Shown: positions 54,603 through 62,765 of the stretch, piece by piece | Numbering within the stretch: the stretch's first letter is position 1 | Layout: the number at the start of each line of letters is the position of its first letter | From: Victivallales bacterium | Lineage (GTDB): Bacteria; Verrucomicrobiota; Lentisphaeria; Victivallales; UBA1829 | Direction: 5' to 3' | Assembly (NCBI GenBank): GCA_016285345.1 | Contig: JAEEQN010000014.1 | Location: forward strand, 1 to 63,872 | DNA: 63,872 nucleotides | The notes under the pieces: model-generated | Seen by the model: the letters and a program-made list of their open reading frames with translations, nothing else | Databases searched by the model: none | Told to the model about the DNA's origin: nothing | Position numbers and translations under genes: made by a program

Positions 54603-56076
54603 CTTTCAGCACCTTTCCGGCGAGACGGTACAGGAATATCTTCAGCGGTACGTTACCGACCGTTTCAAGCAAATCGTAAATCCCGTCGCGCTGTTCCTGA
54701 TACAAACGTACCGTTTCCGCGCGTGCCGTTTCGCGGTCCCAGCCATTCGTGCGCATCAGCACGTCGACCGCCGACGCCGGATTGTCCGCCGTGTCCTCCA
54801 GGTCGTCGTACAGCTGGTACGCCGCGCCGAGACAATCGGAGAAGTCGTGGAACAAATCGTGCAGTTCATCGAAGCGTCCGGCCGCGATCGCACCCGCGAA
54901 GAGCGCCACGCGGAATGCCGGAGCCGTTTTCAGCCGGTGGATCTCCAGGCAGTCTTCCGGCTGAAGATCCTTCTTCTGCAACGCGTCAAATTCTTTTGCC
55001 TGACCGAGCGCGAGTTCGCAGTGAGCCAGAGCGGCTTCGGATGCGAGCGCAGCGCGCATTTCCGGCGGGACCGATTCGTGACAGAAGAGTTTGTACCCGG
55101 CACCAATCAGATAGTCGCCCAGGTTCAGTGCTGGCGCAAGTCCCAGTCGCACATGACATGCCGGTTCGCCGTATCGTTCCGCATCGCCGTCCTCGATGTC
55201 GTCATGGATCAGCGATGCCTTGTGGAAACACTCCACGGCCAGCGAAACGGGTTTCAGGTAGTCCGGCAGGTCCGTCCGCGACGGATTCAGCGCAGCATAG
55301 CATCCGGCGGTGATCTTCGGGCGGTAATGCTTCCCATGCGCGGTCAGGGCGCGGACGGCCTCCTCCCGGAGCATGTTGTTCGGGATGTACGCGGAAACGC
55401 CGTTCGGCGTGAACAGATCGTTGATCGTCTCCCGGATCAGGCCGTAAGGGAACGCATGGACTTCATCCGCCTGCGGTACGGACATGGCGCGTTCGAGGTC
55501 GGCGGGATCGAACGCCGTATCCTTGCAGCCGTCGCGGAGCAAAGGTACCGCGATCCCGGGCACGGCGGAACGCAGCATCGATGGGAACGATTTTTCGAGC
55601 GAATCGAGGCAGGACACGCCCACGACCGCCTGAATCACGCCCTGTTCCACCCAGTCGGCCACGGCGGAACTCGACTCCGCGACCAGGACCGGCATGTCAA
55701 GCGCGTCCGCGGCAGCCGAAAGCCCCGGGATATTGCACTGTCCGCAGCCCTTGCAGATCAATCCGAGGTCATCGTGGTCGGCGGTGCAGCCGGGCTGTTT
55801 CCGCAGGCAGAACGGCAGAAGCAGGAGGCGCTGTTTGAGCGCGATATGCGGGAAATACGGCGTCCAGAGCGCGTTGTTCAGCACGATCATGGCGTAATGG
55901 TTGAATCCGCGTCCATCCAGTTCGAGCGAGGCTGTCAGCGTTGCCGCATGGCGCTTCAAATTCGTCAGATTGAGCGGCGGTTTCAGGCCGCACGAGCGCA
56001 CCAGGTCCTTCGCCGCACGGCGGATCGTTTCGCGGACCTCGGAGTCCTGCGGGACTGTCTGTTTAAGTTCGCTCAT
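54595..56076 (-). CDS. DUF116-polyprenyl synthase fusion
   Basis: A protein of 493 residues. Residues about 1-200 resemble DUF116: CLRKQPGCTADHDDLGLICKGCGQCNI-like cysteines (here C..C and CKGCGQC), VLVAESS and VVGVSCLDSLEKS. Residues about 245-490 are a trans-isoprenyl diphosphate synthase: GKHYRP in place of GGKRxRP, first Asp-rich motif D292-DIED-296 and second motif D424-DLED-428, both complete. Such enzymes extend allylic diphosphates to C15-C50. The residues before the first motif (SLIH) do not let me assign chain length. Fusion with a Cys-rich DUF116 is unusual and ties the synthase to Fe-S or redox biology. DUF116 has no defined role. Confidence 0.85.
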   Translation of the reverse strand: MSELKQTVPQDSEVRETIRRAAKDLVRSCGLKPPLNLTNLKRHAATLTASLELDGRGFNHYAMIVLNNALWTPYFPHIALKQRLLLLPFCLRKQPGCTADHDDLGLICKGCGQCNIPGLSAAADALDMPVLVAESSSAVADWVEQGVIQAVVGVSCLDSLEKSFPSMLRSAVPGIAVPLLRDGCKDTAFDPADLERAMSVPQADEVHAFPYGLIRETINDLFTPNGVSAYIPNNMLREEAVRALTAHGKHYRPKITAGCYAALNPSRTDLPDYLKPVSLAVECFHKASLIHDDIEDGDAERYGEPACHVRLGLAPALNLGDYLIGAGYKLFCHESVPPEMRAALASEAALAHCELALGQAKEFDALQKKDLQPEDCLEIHRLKTAPAFRVALFAGAIAAGRFDELHDLFHDFSDCLGAAYQLYDDLEDTADNPASAVDVLMRTNGWDRETARAETVRLYQEQRDGIYDLLETVGNVPLKIFLYRLAGKVLKDV

Positions 56077-57269
56077 CCGTACGCTCCGAATCCGAAGAAA
56101 TAGTTGCGTTTCCCGAAACGGTATGCCGCGGACTGTTCGGGTATCTCGCCGCCGGGGATGTCATGGCAGCACATCGGAGTGCGTTCCGCAAGCTCACGTA
56201 AGAAGCCGTCGCGCCCGGACGAATCCTGCGCGCCGTTCGATTTCAATGTGTCGAGCAGTTCGTGCGGCGAATGGATCACCATGCAGTCGCGGCCCTGTGT
56301 CGTGCTGAATTTCCGCAGATTCGCCAACACCGTTTCCTGTTGGAAGATCGCTTCCAGATTGGACGCCGTTTCGTCCAAGAAACCTCCGGCGGCCTGCATG
56401 ATCGGGCAGAACTCCACGGCTCCATTCGGCGCGATATGATGGGAGAGCCCCATCGCGCCGGGACACTGCGCGCGTCCGTCCGCGTCCCAGTAGGCATCAA
56501 GGATCAGAATCTTCGCGGTTCGGCGCTGTTCCACCAGAAACCGCCGGAGTTCCAGCACATGCGCGCGATCCAGCGCGTTCGCGCAGTCGGGGTCGGGACC
56601 GCACGGACGGTAGATGAAGTACCAGATGTAGTGAACTCCTTTTCCGACAAGAAAATCGAGGTAATCCCGGCTCACGAGTTCATCGAAATTCTTCATGTTG
56701 ATGCTCGCCGTCACGCCGGTGAAAAGCCCGGCCTTCACCGACGCATCCAGTCCGGCGAGCGAACGTGCAAAGACGTCGTCGCGGCCGCGTCTCCGCCGGG
56801 ATTCCGTCTCCAGCCCCTCGATGCTGATGAGCGGCGTCACGTTGCCGAGCCTGGCGAGTTCCCCCGCCAGCTTCGCGTCGAACATCGTCCCATTCGTGTA
56901 CAGCTGGAAATACGCACCCGAATTCCGCCGGAACAAGGTCAGGAGGTCCGGGTGGAACAGCGGTTCGCCGCCGAGGATGCCGAAGAAGCGCGACTTGTAT
57001 TTTGCGGCGGTGTCGATGATCCCCTGCATCTGCTCCAGCGTGAGCTGATGGGCGGGAGTTGTCTGCGACACCCAGCAACCCCGGCATTTCAGGTTGCACT
57101 GATTCGTGATCGACAGCATCAGGAATGCCGGGAAAAATGGTTTCCCCTCCTTCATCCGCCGTTCGAACGCACGCACGGTCCGGTGTCCGTTCCAGGCAAA
57201 TCGCAGCAGATGCCGCTGTGCGCGCCACGAACAGCCAGTCAGGATGCGTGTGATGGCGGATGGGTTCAT
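56073..57269 (-). CDS. Radical SAM enzyme
   Basis: A protein of 398 residues. The [4Fe-4S]-SAM motif is C58-NLK-C62-RG-C65, followed by FGILGGEPLFHP (GGEP binds SAM). Downstream features are YTNGTMFD, LISIEGLE and several C-terminal cysteines (CPGAMG, CPIM, CC near 380) that may hold auxiliary clusters. The first 45 residues are basic and amphipathic. It resembles the group of HpnH-like and SPASM-like enzymes but cannot be assigned more closely. Its place between an Fe-S protein and the isoprenoid genes suggests modification of the cyclised lipid or of a peptide partner. Confidence 0.85.
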   Translation of the reverse strand: MNPSAITRILTGCSWRAQRHLLRFAWNGHRTVRAFERRMKEGKPFFPAFLMLSITNQCNLKCRGCWVSQTTPAHQLTLEQMQGIIDTAAKYKSRFFGILGGEPLFHPDLLTLFRRNSGAYFQLYTNGTMFDAKLAGELARLGNVTPLISIEGLETESRRRRGRDDVFARSLAGLDASVKAGLFTGVTASINMKNFDELVSRDYLDFLVGKGVHYIWYFIYRPCGPDPDCANALDRAHVLELRRFLVEQRRTAKILILDAYWDADGRAQCPGAMGLSHHIAPNGAVEFCPIMQAAGGFLDETASNLEAIFQQETVLANLRKFSTTQGRDCMVIHSPHELLDTLKSNGAQDSSGRDGFLRELAERTPMCCHDIPGGEIPEQSAAYRFGKRNYFFGFGAYG

Positions 57270-57278
57270 ATCGGTCCG

Positions 57279-57887
57279 TTACCTCATTTTGTCGCGGAAA
57301 AGGCGCACTTTCTTCCGGTACTCCAGGCGCTCCCGGAACGACGTCTGGTCGTCGGGAGACGGCTTGACCGGTTCGGACAGCGCGCCGTTCAGGCGATCTT
57401 CCTTCGATTTCGGGAAGATGATCGCGTTTGCGGGACAGATTCGGGCGCAGGCGGGGCAGTCCGTCTTGCATGCCGCGGGATGCAAGACGCGGAAATGCCC
57501 GTCGACCTTCTCGTACACGCCGAACATGCAGAAGTCGGCACACTTGCCGCAGTTGACGCAGCGAGTCCCGTCGATCACGGGGAACCACGGGATCCAGGGC
57601 ATCGGCTCTGCAAGAGCTTGAACCATATCGCGGACCTGAGCCAAATCAACCGCTCGGATGTCCGTGCAGTCGGTATCCGCGCCGAACATCGCCCGGATAG
57701 CGCGCGTCTGACAGGCGAGGACGAGCGTATTCGCGTCGAAGCTCCTGTTCGATGCACCGTCGAGGCAGAGGTCTGGCACGATCTCGCACGGGACACCCGC
57801 CTCCGTCGCGGCCTTGATCGCTTCGTTCAGGACGACCTGCGGGATCTTTTTGTATCTCCTGCAGGTGCAGATCACGAGTTTCTTCAT
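57279..57887 (-). CDS. Dicluster ferredoxin-type protein with N-terminal unknown domain
   Basis: A protein of 202 residues. The N-terminal 100 residues (MKKLVICTCRRYKKIP, VLACQTRAIRAMF) look like a small Rossmann-type domain with CxC, reminiscent of the regions next to heterodisulfide-reductase-like ferredoxins. Two [4Fe-4S] motifs follow: CVNCGKCADFC and CKTDCPACARICPANAI. The C-terminal tail is basic. GGGGGAG precedes the start. It is the first of the fifteen tightly packed genes and probably an electron donor for the radical SAM enzyme 9 nt downstream. Confidence 0.83.
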   Translation of the reverse strand: MKKLVICTCRRYKKIPQVVLNEAIKAATEAGVPCEIVPDLCLDGASNRSFDANTLVLACQTRAIRAMFGADTDCTDIRAVDLAQVRDMVQALAEPMPWIPWFPVIDGTRCVNCGKCADFCMFGVYEKVDGHFRVLHPAACKTDCPACARICPANAIIFPKSKEDRLNGALSEPVKPSPDDQTSFRERLEYRKKVRLFRDKMR

Positions 57888-57943
57888 GGCCGCTCCCCCG
57901 CTTCCTTCGCGAAGAACATTCTAATCGTTTGTTTCCGGTTCAT
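57884..57943 (-). CDS. Possible 19-residue leader peptide
   Basis: ATG 57943 opens a 19-codon frame (MNRKQTIRMFF...) whose TGA overlaps the ATG of the ferredoxin gene in the ATGA arrangement seen throughout the operon. There is no clear ribosome site, so translation is uncertain. Confidence 0.3.
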   Translation of the reverse strand: MNRKQTIRMFFAKEAGERP

Positions 57944-58135
57944 GGCTATCTTGCTTCCCGCGCTCGCGCGCGCATGGGTTCAAATTCAGGTTGAAGTTTC
58001 CTTCGAATACAGGGTGTTTCAGTCCGGACAGGATAGCCGGATTTCAAGGATACAGTGCACCGGGGGAGACACTGCTCCGGCTGAACACATGACAAGCTCA
58101 CGGTCCAGCCGGATAGACAGTTCAGGACAACGAGG
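57888..58135. other. Leader/intercistronic region of the redox-terpenoid operon
   Basis: 248 nt between the first propeller gene and the ferredoxin gene. No consensus promoter is seen. On the minus strand CCGGCTG / CAGCCGG can form a long hairpin near the 58136 stop, but no T-run follows. The downstream genes may therefore depend on read-through or processing from the 59571-59599 promoter. Confidence 0.45.
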
Positions 58136-59407
58136 TTATTTCGCCTTGATGTCGAACGCGCCGAGGACGTTTCCGTGGCGGAGATACAGGATGCCGTCGC
58201 AAATGACGGGATGCGCCCAGTGTTCCTTGTCGCCAAACTTGATCTGGAAGCTGCTGACGACATCAAGCTTTTCGCCGGGTTTCGCAATCGCCAGCGTGCC
58301 GCGTTTCTCCTCGTACATGTAGATGAGGCCGTCGGCATAGATCACGCAGCCTTTGCCGAGGTTGCTCCACGGCACCTCATAGAGGGTTTCACCGGATTCC
58401 CAGTCCACGCACATCCAGTTCCCGCTGTTGTTGCCGGTCCAGTTCGAGCCGTAGAGCTTGCCGTCGACCAGCACGGTGCAGTCGTGGTGCGGGTCCAGTT
58501 TTTTGTTCGTCCAGATGACATTTACGCCCTTGCCGTCTTTCTTCAACTCGTACAGGACACCGCCCTGATCGTATCCGGCGGACACGAAGAAACGATTATC
58601 CTCAACTGTGGGGGAGTTGCAGTTCACGCCGCCGCGTCCGTTCGTACCGGATGTCTTCGCGTAATTGTCTTCCCACATCACGGTTCCGTCCTTAAGGTTG
58701 ATCCCGTTCACTTTTCCGGCGGTCATCACAATCAGCTGGTCTCCGACGATGACCGGGGTCACATAGGCGAGCGTGTCATCATTGGATTTTGCTGTCCAGA
58801 CCACGGAACCGTCCGCGACCTTCAGCGCCACGACAAGAGCCTTGCTGCCGCCCGCAGTCACGAAGACTACGCCGTCCTTCACGACCGGGCATTCCGCCAT
58901 GGCCCACATGCCGAACTTGGAGCCGTACTCGTTTGCGATGTTTTTCTGCCACAGGATCTTCCCGTCGGAAGCGTTCAGACAGAAAAGCTCGCCGGAACCG
59001 GTCGTCACGACCAGTCGGCCTTCGCCTTCTTTTTCGCCCGGCACATAGGTCGGGGTGCTGCGGGCGCCGGGGTACGAACGTTCCCACGCCGAACCGGTAA
59101 CGGTCTTCCAGATTTCCTTGCCGTCCAGGTCGAGGCAGATAACGGATTCCTTTCTCGGACGTCCCGTGCCAGTCCCTGTGATGTACAGGCGATTTCCGAC
59201 CTTAATCGGACTGGACCAGCCTTCGCCGAGTCCGGTGTAGGTCCATTTCGGGGTCAGTCCTTCCTGGGGCCAGGTCTTCAGCAGACCTTTTTCCTTCAAA
59301 TACATCCCCTGCGAGTTCTCGCCGCGGAAACGGAAGATATCCCCTGCGAAAAGGGCTGCACCGCCCGCGACGACCAGTGCGGCAGTCAACAGTGTCTTGT
59401 TCATCAT
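58136..59407 (-). CDS. Exported PQQ-type beta-propeller protein
   Basis: A protein of 423 residues. A signal peptide (about 1-21, ending LFAG) is followed by IFRFRGENSQG and seven or eight blades (GWSSPIKVGNRLYITGTGTG, TPTYVPGEKEGEGRLVVTTG, HPVICDGILYLRHGNVLGAF). It is soluble in the periplasm or surface-bound after cleavage, unlike the anchored propellers downstream. It has its own promoter 164 nt upstream. A 248-nt gap separates it from the coupled genes, in the same direction. Confidence 0.87.
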   Translation of the reverse strand: MMNKTLLTAALVVAGGAALFAGDIFRFRGENSQGMYLKEKGLLKTWPQEGLTPKWTYTGLGEGWSSPIKVGNRLYITGTGTGRPRKESVICLDLDGKEIWKTVTGSAWERSYPGARSTPTYVPGEKEGEGRLVVTTGSGELFCLNASDGKILWQKNIANEYGSKFGMWAMAECPVVKDGVVFVTAGGSKALVVALKVADGSVVWTAKSNDDTLAYVTPVIVGDQLIVMTAGKVNGINLKDGTVMWEDNYAKTSGTNGRGGVNCNSPTVEDNRFFVSAGYDQGGVLYELKKDGKGVNVIWTNKKLDPHHDCTVLVDGKLYGSNWTGNNSGNWMCVDWESGETLYEVPWSNLGKGCVIYADGLIYMYEEKRGTLAIAKPGEKLDVVSSFQIKFGDKEHWAHPVICDGILYLRHGNVLGAFDIKAK

Positions 59408-59570
59408 GTCTTGCTCCTTGTGAATGATGACAGTCGCGCTTGCTTTGCGGACTGACGATGATTCTGTTCAGTTCGCCCTTTGCAACGCATTCTTTGTTCC
59501 CATTTCGCAATCACGCGATTTGAGCTCAAATCAAACGCATTTCAATGGCACGGTTTAATTTCTAAACATT

Positions 59571-59599
59571 ACCATATCACCTGTTTTGCCGTTTTTCAA
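59571..59599 (-). promoter_or_regulatory. Promoter upstream of the redox-terpenoid gene cluster
   Basis: On the minus strand TTGAAA (59599-59594), 17 nt, TATGGT (59576-59571). It leaves a leader of about 155 nt before the propeller gene. Confidence 0.65.
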
Positions 59600-59678
59600 G
59601 CTTATTTCAGAATAATCCGTCTTTTTTTTTAAGGATGCGCTCACGCAGAAATAGGATTTTTTAAATTTACGCCTTTCG

Positions 59679-60029
59679 ATGCATCAGCGCGCGGCTCAAT
59701 TCTCGCCCTTTGCGGCTCTGGTCGGCTACGAAGACGCAGTCCACGAAATGGAGAGGGTGACGACCCCAGAGCGCGAACTTAGCGAAGACGAGAAAGTTGA
59801 ACTCGACCGCCGCATCACCATCATCGCGGATCATCTGAGCGACAACCCGGTCGTGACTGTGGAATATTTCGTACCGGACAGCCGCAAGGACGGTGGCGAG
59901 TACCGGGTCTGGACGGGCAAGGTCGAGAGAATCTCGCAGGCAAAGCTCGTGGTCGTGGTTAGCGGCGAATCCATCCGTGTGAGCAGGATCGTCAGGATAG
60001 AGAGTGAGCTGGTCGCAGGTGAGTTTTAA
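59679..60029 (+). pseudogene. YolD-like protein, 5'-truncated
   Basis: A frame of 116 codons with RAAQFSPFAALVGYEDAV, VTVEYFVPDSRKDGGEYRVWTG and a final strand pair. This is the YolD-like family found beside UmuC-type polymerases on mobile elements, mainly of Firmicutes. The usual 15-20 residues before RAAQF are missing, and a stop codon lies six codons upstream. No UmuC gene remains and no ribosome site precedes the ATG. It is probably a transferred remnant. Confidence 0.65.
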
Positions 60030-60626
60030 TCTTCTTGCCGCCCTTCTTGCCTATATCCAGCAATTCCCAGACACGAGCGGTGAGGGTTCATTCATTTCCG
60101 GTTGACGAGCAGACTACTCCAAAACTGAACTCAAAACTTGGCCGATTGACCAGGTTGACCAGATGATTTCTTCCTATATAGGAAACCTGGATTTATTTCG
60201 GTCTCTTCGGGTGATCTAATTGTTGCATTTATGGGCAATCTTTCTGCTATTCCCCGTGTATAGACGCGCGTGATGGGACCCTGGAGGTCAATTGGGGTGA
60301 ATTGAAGTTGGGTTTCCTACAGGGGAATCCAACAGATGGTCAAGTTGGTCAAAAGACCGGATTGTTGAGCTTGGAGTGGCACTTTTTCGCTTTTTTTTCT
60401 GTCGCAACCGGATCAGCGGGAATTCATCAGTTGCCAACAGACGGATGTGCTATCGGGATTCAACAGTAAGCATCTTCTTCACCGGATACAGACCATAGCA
60501 GGTGAAACGAAGTGTTTTCTGGCTTTTTTCTGAATTCGTAAGCGTTTTTGTTTGAAAAATGCCAAAATGTAAGTATTTTAAAAGAGAAATGCGCAAAAAT
60601 AACAAAAAGAACCCAGGTGGTGCATC
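60030..60626 (+). other. 597-nt stretch without genes between YolD remnant and Fic gene
   Basis: AT-rich compared with the chromosome. Short TTGACCAG repeats are seen near 60145-60165. Two copies of the GTAAG-type repeat lie at 60538 and 60569, just before the Fic gene. No other feature is supported. Confidence 0.5.
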
Positions 60627-62262
60627 ATGATAGAAAAAATCGGCTACAGCCAGTTGATAGACCAGTTTTCCCTGAATGTTCTGGAACAGCCTCTACGGAG
60701 TTATCTTGGCCCCGGAAGTACAAAATCAAAAGAGCTTACCCCAGACGGCTTGAAGGTCCATTACCCGGAGCGATTCCGGACAGATGGTTCATGGCAGGAA
60801 CATCTGCTTTTCGCCATCAAGCATGAAGGCGTGAATCTTGAGGTGCTGAATGCTCTGTTCCGGAAGATTGATGCTCAGGAACTGGCGTCCCTCGTGGCAG
60901 CCACTCCGCATGGTGTCTATACGCGCCGCCTCTGGTTCCTTTACGAGTTTCTTACAGGGCGCGAGCTGCAAGTCGCCCCGTTGAAAACAGGCTCCTACGA
61001 TTACGTCCTGCCACCCGATGAATATTTCTGTCTGGATGAGGAACACTCGTGGAAAGCCAAACGCCAGCGTCTCGTCTGCAATCTTCCGGGCAACAAGGAC
61101 TTCTGTCCTGTCGTCAGGTTGACATCCCACATCCGGGAATACATTCAAAAAGACCTCGCATCCCAGGTCACAGAGGCTATCGCCGGGTATCCGTCCGAGC
61201 TGATCTATCGGGCAAATTCGTTCCTCTGCCTCAAAGAAACGAAATCCTTGTACGCAATCGAACGGCAGACGCCATCCCAGAAGCGGACTGCCGCTTTTAT
61301 GAACGTGCTGCACGACGCAGGGAAGAACAAGCTGGATAAGGCACTGCTTTTACAGCTTCAGAATGCAATCGTGGAGGAACGCTACAAGGAAGACGACTAC
61401 CGGAGCAGTCAGGTGTATGTCGGTCAGACATTGTCCCCCGGACGCGAGCTGATTCATTTCATTGGACTGAAGCCCGGCGATCTTTCTCAATTCATGGCCG
61501 CGTATCTGGAGACCGCTGGTCGTCTCGTTGAATCATCCTGCGACGCCATCATCAGCGCCGCTGTGCTTTCTTTCGCGTTCGTGTTCATCCACCCGTTTGA
61601 AGACGGCAATGGCCGCCTGCACCGGTATCTGCTTCATCATGTCCTGAACGCGAAGAGATTCAACCCGGAGAACATCATCTTTCCCGTTTCTGCGCTTCTG
61701 TACAAAAACGCCAAGCTCTACGATGCTATGCTTGAAAACTTCTCCAAGCGTCTGCTTCCAGCCGTGGATTACGACTTACACATCGACGGTTCAATGACTG
61801 TGAAAAATGATACGGTCGATTTCTACCGGCATATCGACTTCACGCAGATTGTTGAGATGTTCTTTGGCGTTGTCGAGGAGACCATCAAGACCGAGCTTGT
61901 CCCGGAACTGGATTATCTGGTTCGCTGGGAACGGGCACGCTCAAGCATGCGGGATGTCGTTGACATGCCGGACAAGAAGGTGACGCAGTTCATTCTTTTT
62001 GTGCAGCAGAATCACGGTAGATTCCCGAAAAGCCGCCGCAGTCTCTTCCAGGAACTTACCGATGAGGAAATCGAAGCCCTGACGAAAATCGTCAAGGAAA
62101 ACATCCTGCTCCCTCTGACGCAGATGTAAGCATTTTGCAAACAACAACCCCACGTTTCCCCACGAAACGTAAGCGTTTTGTAAACAAAGCACCGAAATGT
62201 AAGTGTTTTTTCAAAAAGGTAAGCGTTCTTTCCAGAAAGAGACCGGAAAGTAAGCGTTTTGT
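60538..62262 (+). repeat. Seven dispersed GTAAGCGTTTTGT-like repeats around the Fic gene
   Basis: Copies start at 60538, 60569, 62126, 62169, 62199, 62219 and 62250. The core is GTAAG(C/T)(G/A)TTTT. The copies at 62126 and 62169 extend to GTAAGC(A/G)TTTTG(C/T)AAAC. The copy at 62126 contains the Fic stop codon. Spacing among the last five is 43, 30, 20 and 31 nt, so they are not a CRISPR array. Confidence 0.8.
60627..62129 (+). CDS. Fic-domain protein (putative AMP-transferase)
   Basis: A protein of 500 residues. The Fic core at about 230-400 contains HPFEDGNGRLHR, the complete HxFx(D/E)GNGRxxR motif with catalytic H322. The N-terminal 200 residues contain IKHEGVNLEVL, which may correspond to an inhibitory-helix motif but lacks its usual Ser/Thr. 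The C-terminal part after about 410 looks like a winged helix (FILFVQQNHGRFPKSRRSLFQELTDEEIEAL). Fic proteins transfer AMP or related groups to target proteins. No antitoxin gene adjoins it, so a toxin-antitoxin role is not supported. The gene lies among mobile-element remnants and is flanked by short repeats. Confidence 0.88.
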   Translation: MIEKIGYSQLIDQFSLNVLEQPLRSYLGPGSTKSKELTPDGLKVHYPERFRTDGSWQEHLLFAIKHEGVNLEVLNALFRKIDAQELASLVAATPHGVYTRRLWFLYEFLTGRELQVAPLKTGSYDYVLPPDEYFCLDEEHSWKAKRQRLVCNLPGNKDFCPVVRLTSHIREYIQKDLASQVTEAIAGYPSELIYRANSFLCLKETKSLYAIERQTPSQKRTAAFMNVLHDAGKNKLDKALLLQLQNAIVEERYKEDDYRSSQVYVGQTLSPGRELIHFIGLKPGDLSQFMAAYLETAGRLVESSCDAIISAAVLSFAFVFIHPFEDGNGRLHRYLLHHVLNAKRFNPENIIFPVSALLYKNAKLYDAMLENFSKRLLPAVDYDLHIDGSMTVKNDTVDFYRHIDFTQIVEMFFGVVEETIKTELVPELDYLVRWERARSSMRDVVDMPDKKVTQFILFVQQNHGRFPKSRRSLFQELTDEEIEALTKIVKENILLPLTQM

Positions 62263-62460
62263 GATGAGCAGTCAAAGTGTAATTGCGGATATTTGCATTT
62301 GAAGGAAAAAGTCAGCAGAGTGGTATCTGATACGGTGATACCACCCTGAGACCACTGGATTCGGAATCGGTATTATCGTTCTCCATCCATTACACGGATT
62401 GAGAACATAAATCCCCGTCTGCCATCCCGAACTGCCGACAAATGGATTTGTGTTAGATGG
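62130..62460. other. Repeat-rich gap after the Fic gene
   Basis: It contains five of the GTAAG-type repeats, a small inverted repeat ACGTTTC/GAAACGT at 62152-62170 and a hairpin GTGGTATC/GATACCAC at 62320-62344 with a 9-nt loop. No gene is seen. Confidence 0.6.
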
Positions 62461-62763
62461 CCTCCATTTCTGCTTTCGTGAGGAATCTTACGCCAAAATA
62501 TCCGCGGATACCCTTTTTGCGTCCGTAGCGCATGGTAGGATACAAACGCCGAACCGCATGTTTGAAGTTTGCGGCTCCCATGGCGCGATAACCGTTGTCC
62601 TCCATCCAGGTAAATACGCTTGTGGTTGATTCGTGCGCCCTTGTATTGATGTCGGCGAAGGTATGCCCAAACGCGACGGATAGCCCCAGTTCGGATGGTC
62701 CGACTTCAGCGCACGGATGTCTTCCAACAATTTCTTGTTTGCTTCGGAATTTATACGCTTTCG
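62461..62763 (-). pseudogene. IS3-family OrfB fragment fused to an unidentified remnant
   Basis: In the -1 frame relative to OrfA the sequence reads LRRKRINSEANKK, then LLEDIRALKSDHPNWGY and, after one extra C near 62680, RRVWAYLRRHQYKGARINH. This is the start of an IS3-type integrase subunit. It stops matching after about 65 codons; the DDE catalytic domain is absent. The last 180 nt encode WMEDNGYRAMGAANFKHAV and RGYFGVRFLTKAEMEAI in another frame. This reminds me of the C-terminus of phage P4-type primases, but I am not sure. Confidence 0.6.
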
Positions 62764-62765
62764 CC

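Noticed and set aside
60627-62129. Fic gene as a toxin of a toxin-antitoxin pair
   Set aside because: No adjacent small antitoxin frame is present, and the long N- and C-terminal domains fit stand-alone Fic proteins better.
62126-62262. Repeats after the Fic gene as a CRISPR array
   Set aside because: Units are only about 13 nt, spacing varies from 20 to 43 nt, copies also lie upstream of the gene, and no cas gene is near.
62012-62275. An 87-codon minus-strand frame with repeated KTLTFR
   Set aside because: It is only the translation of the DNA repeats and runs antisense into the Fic gene.
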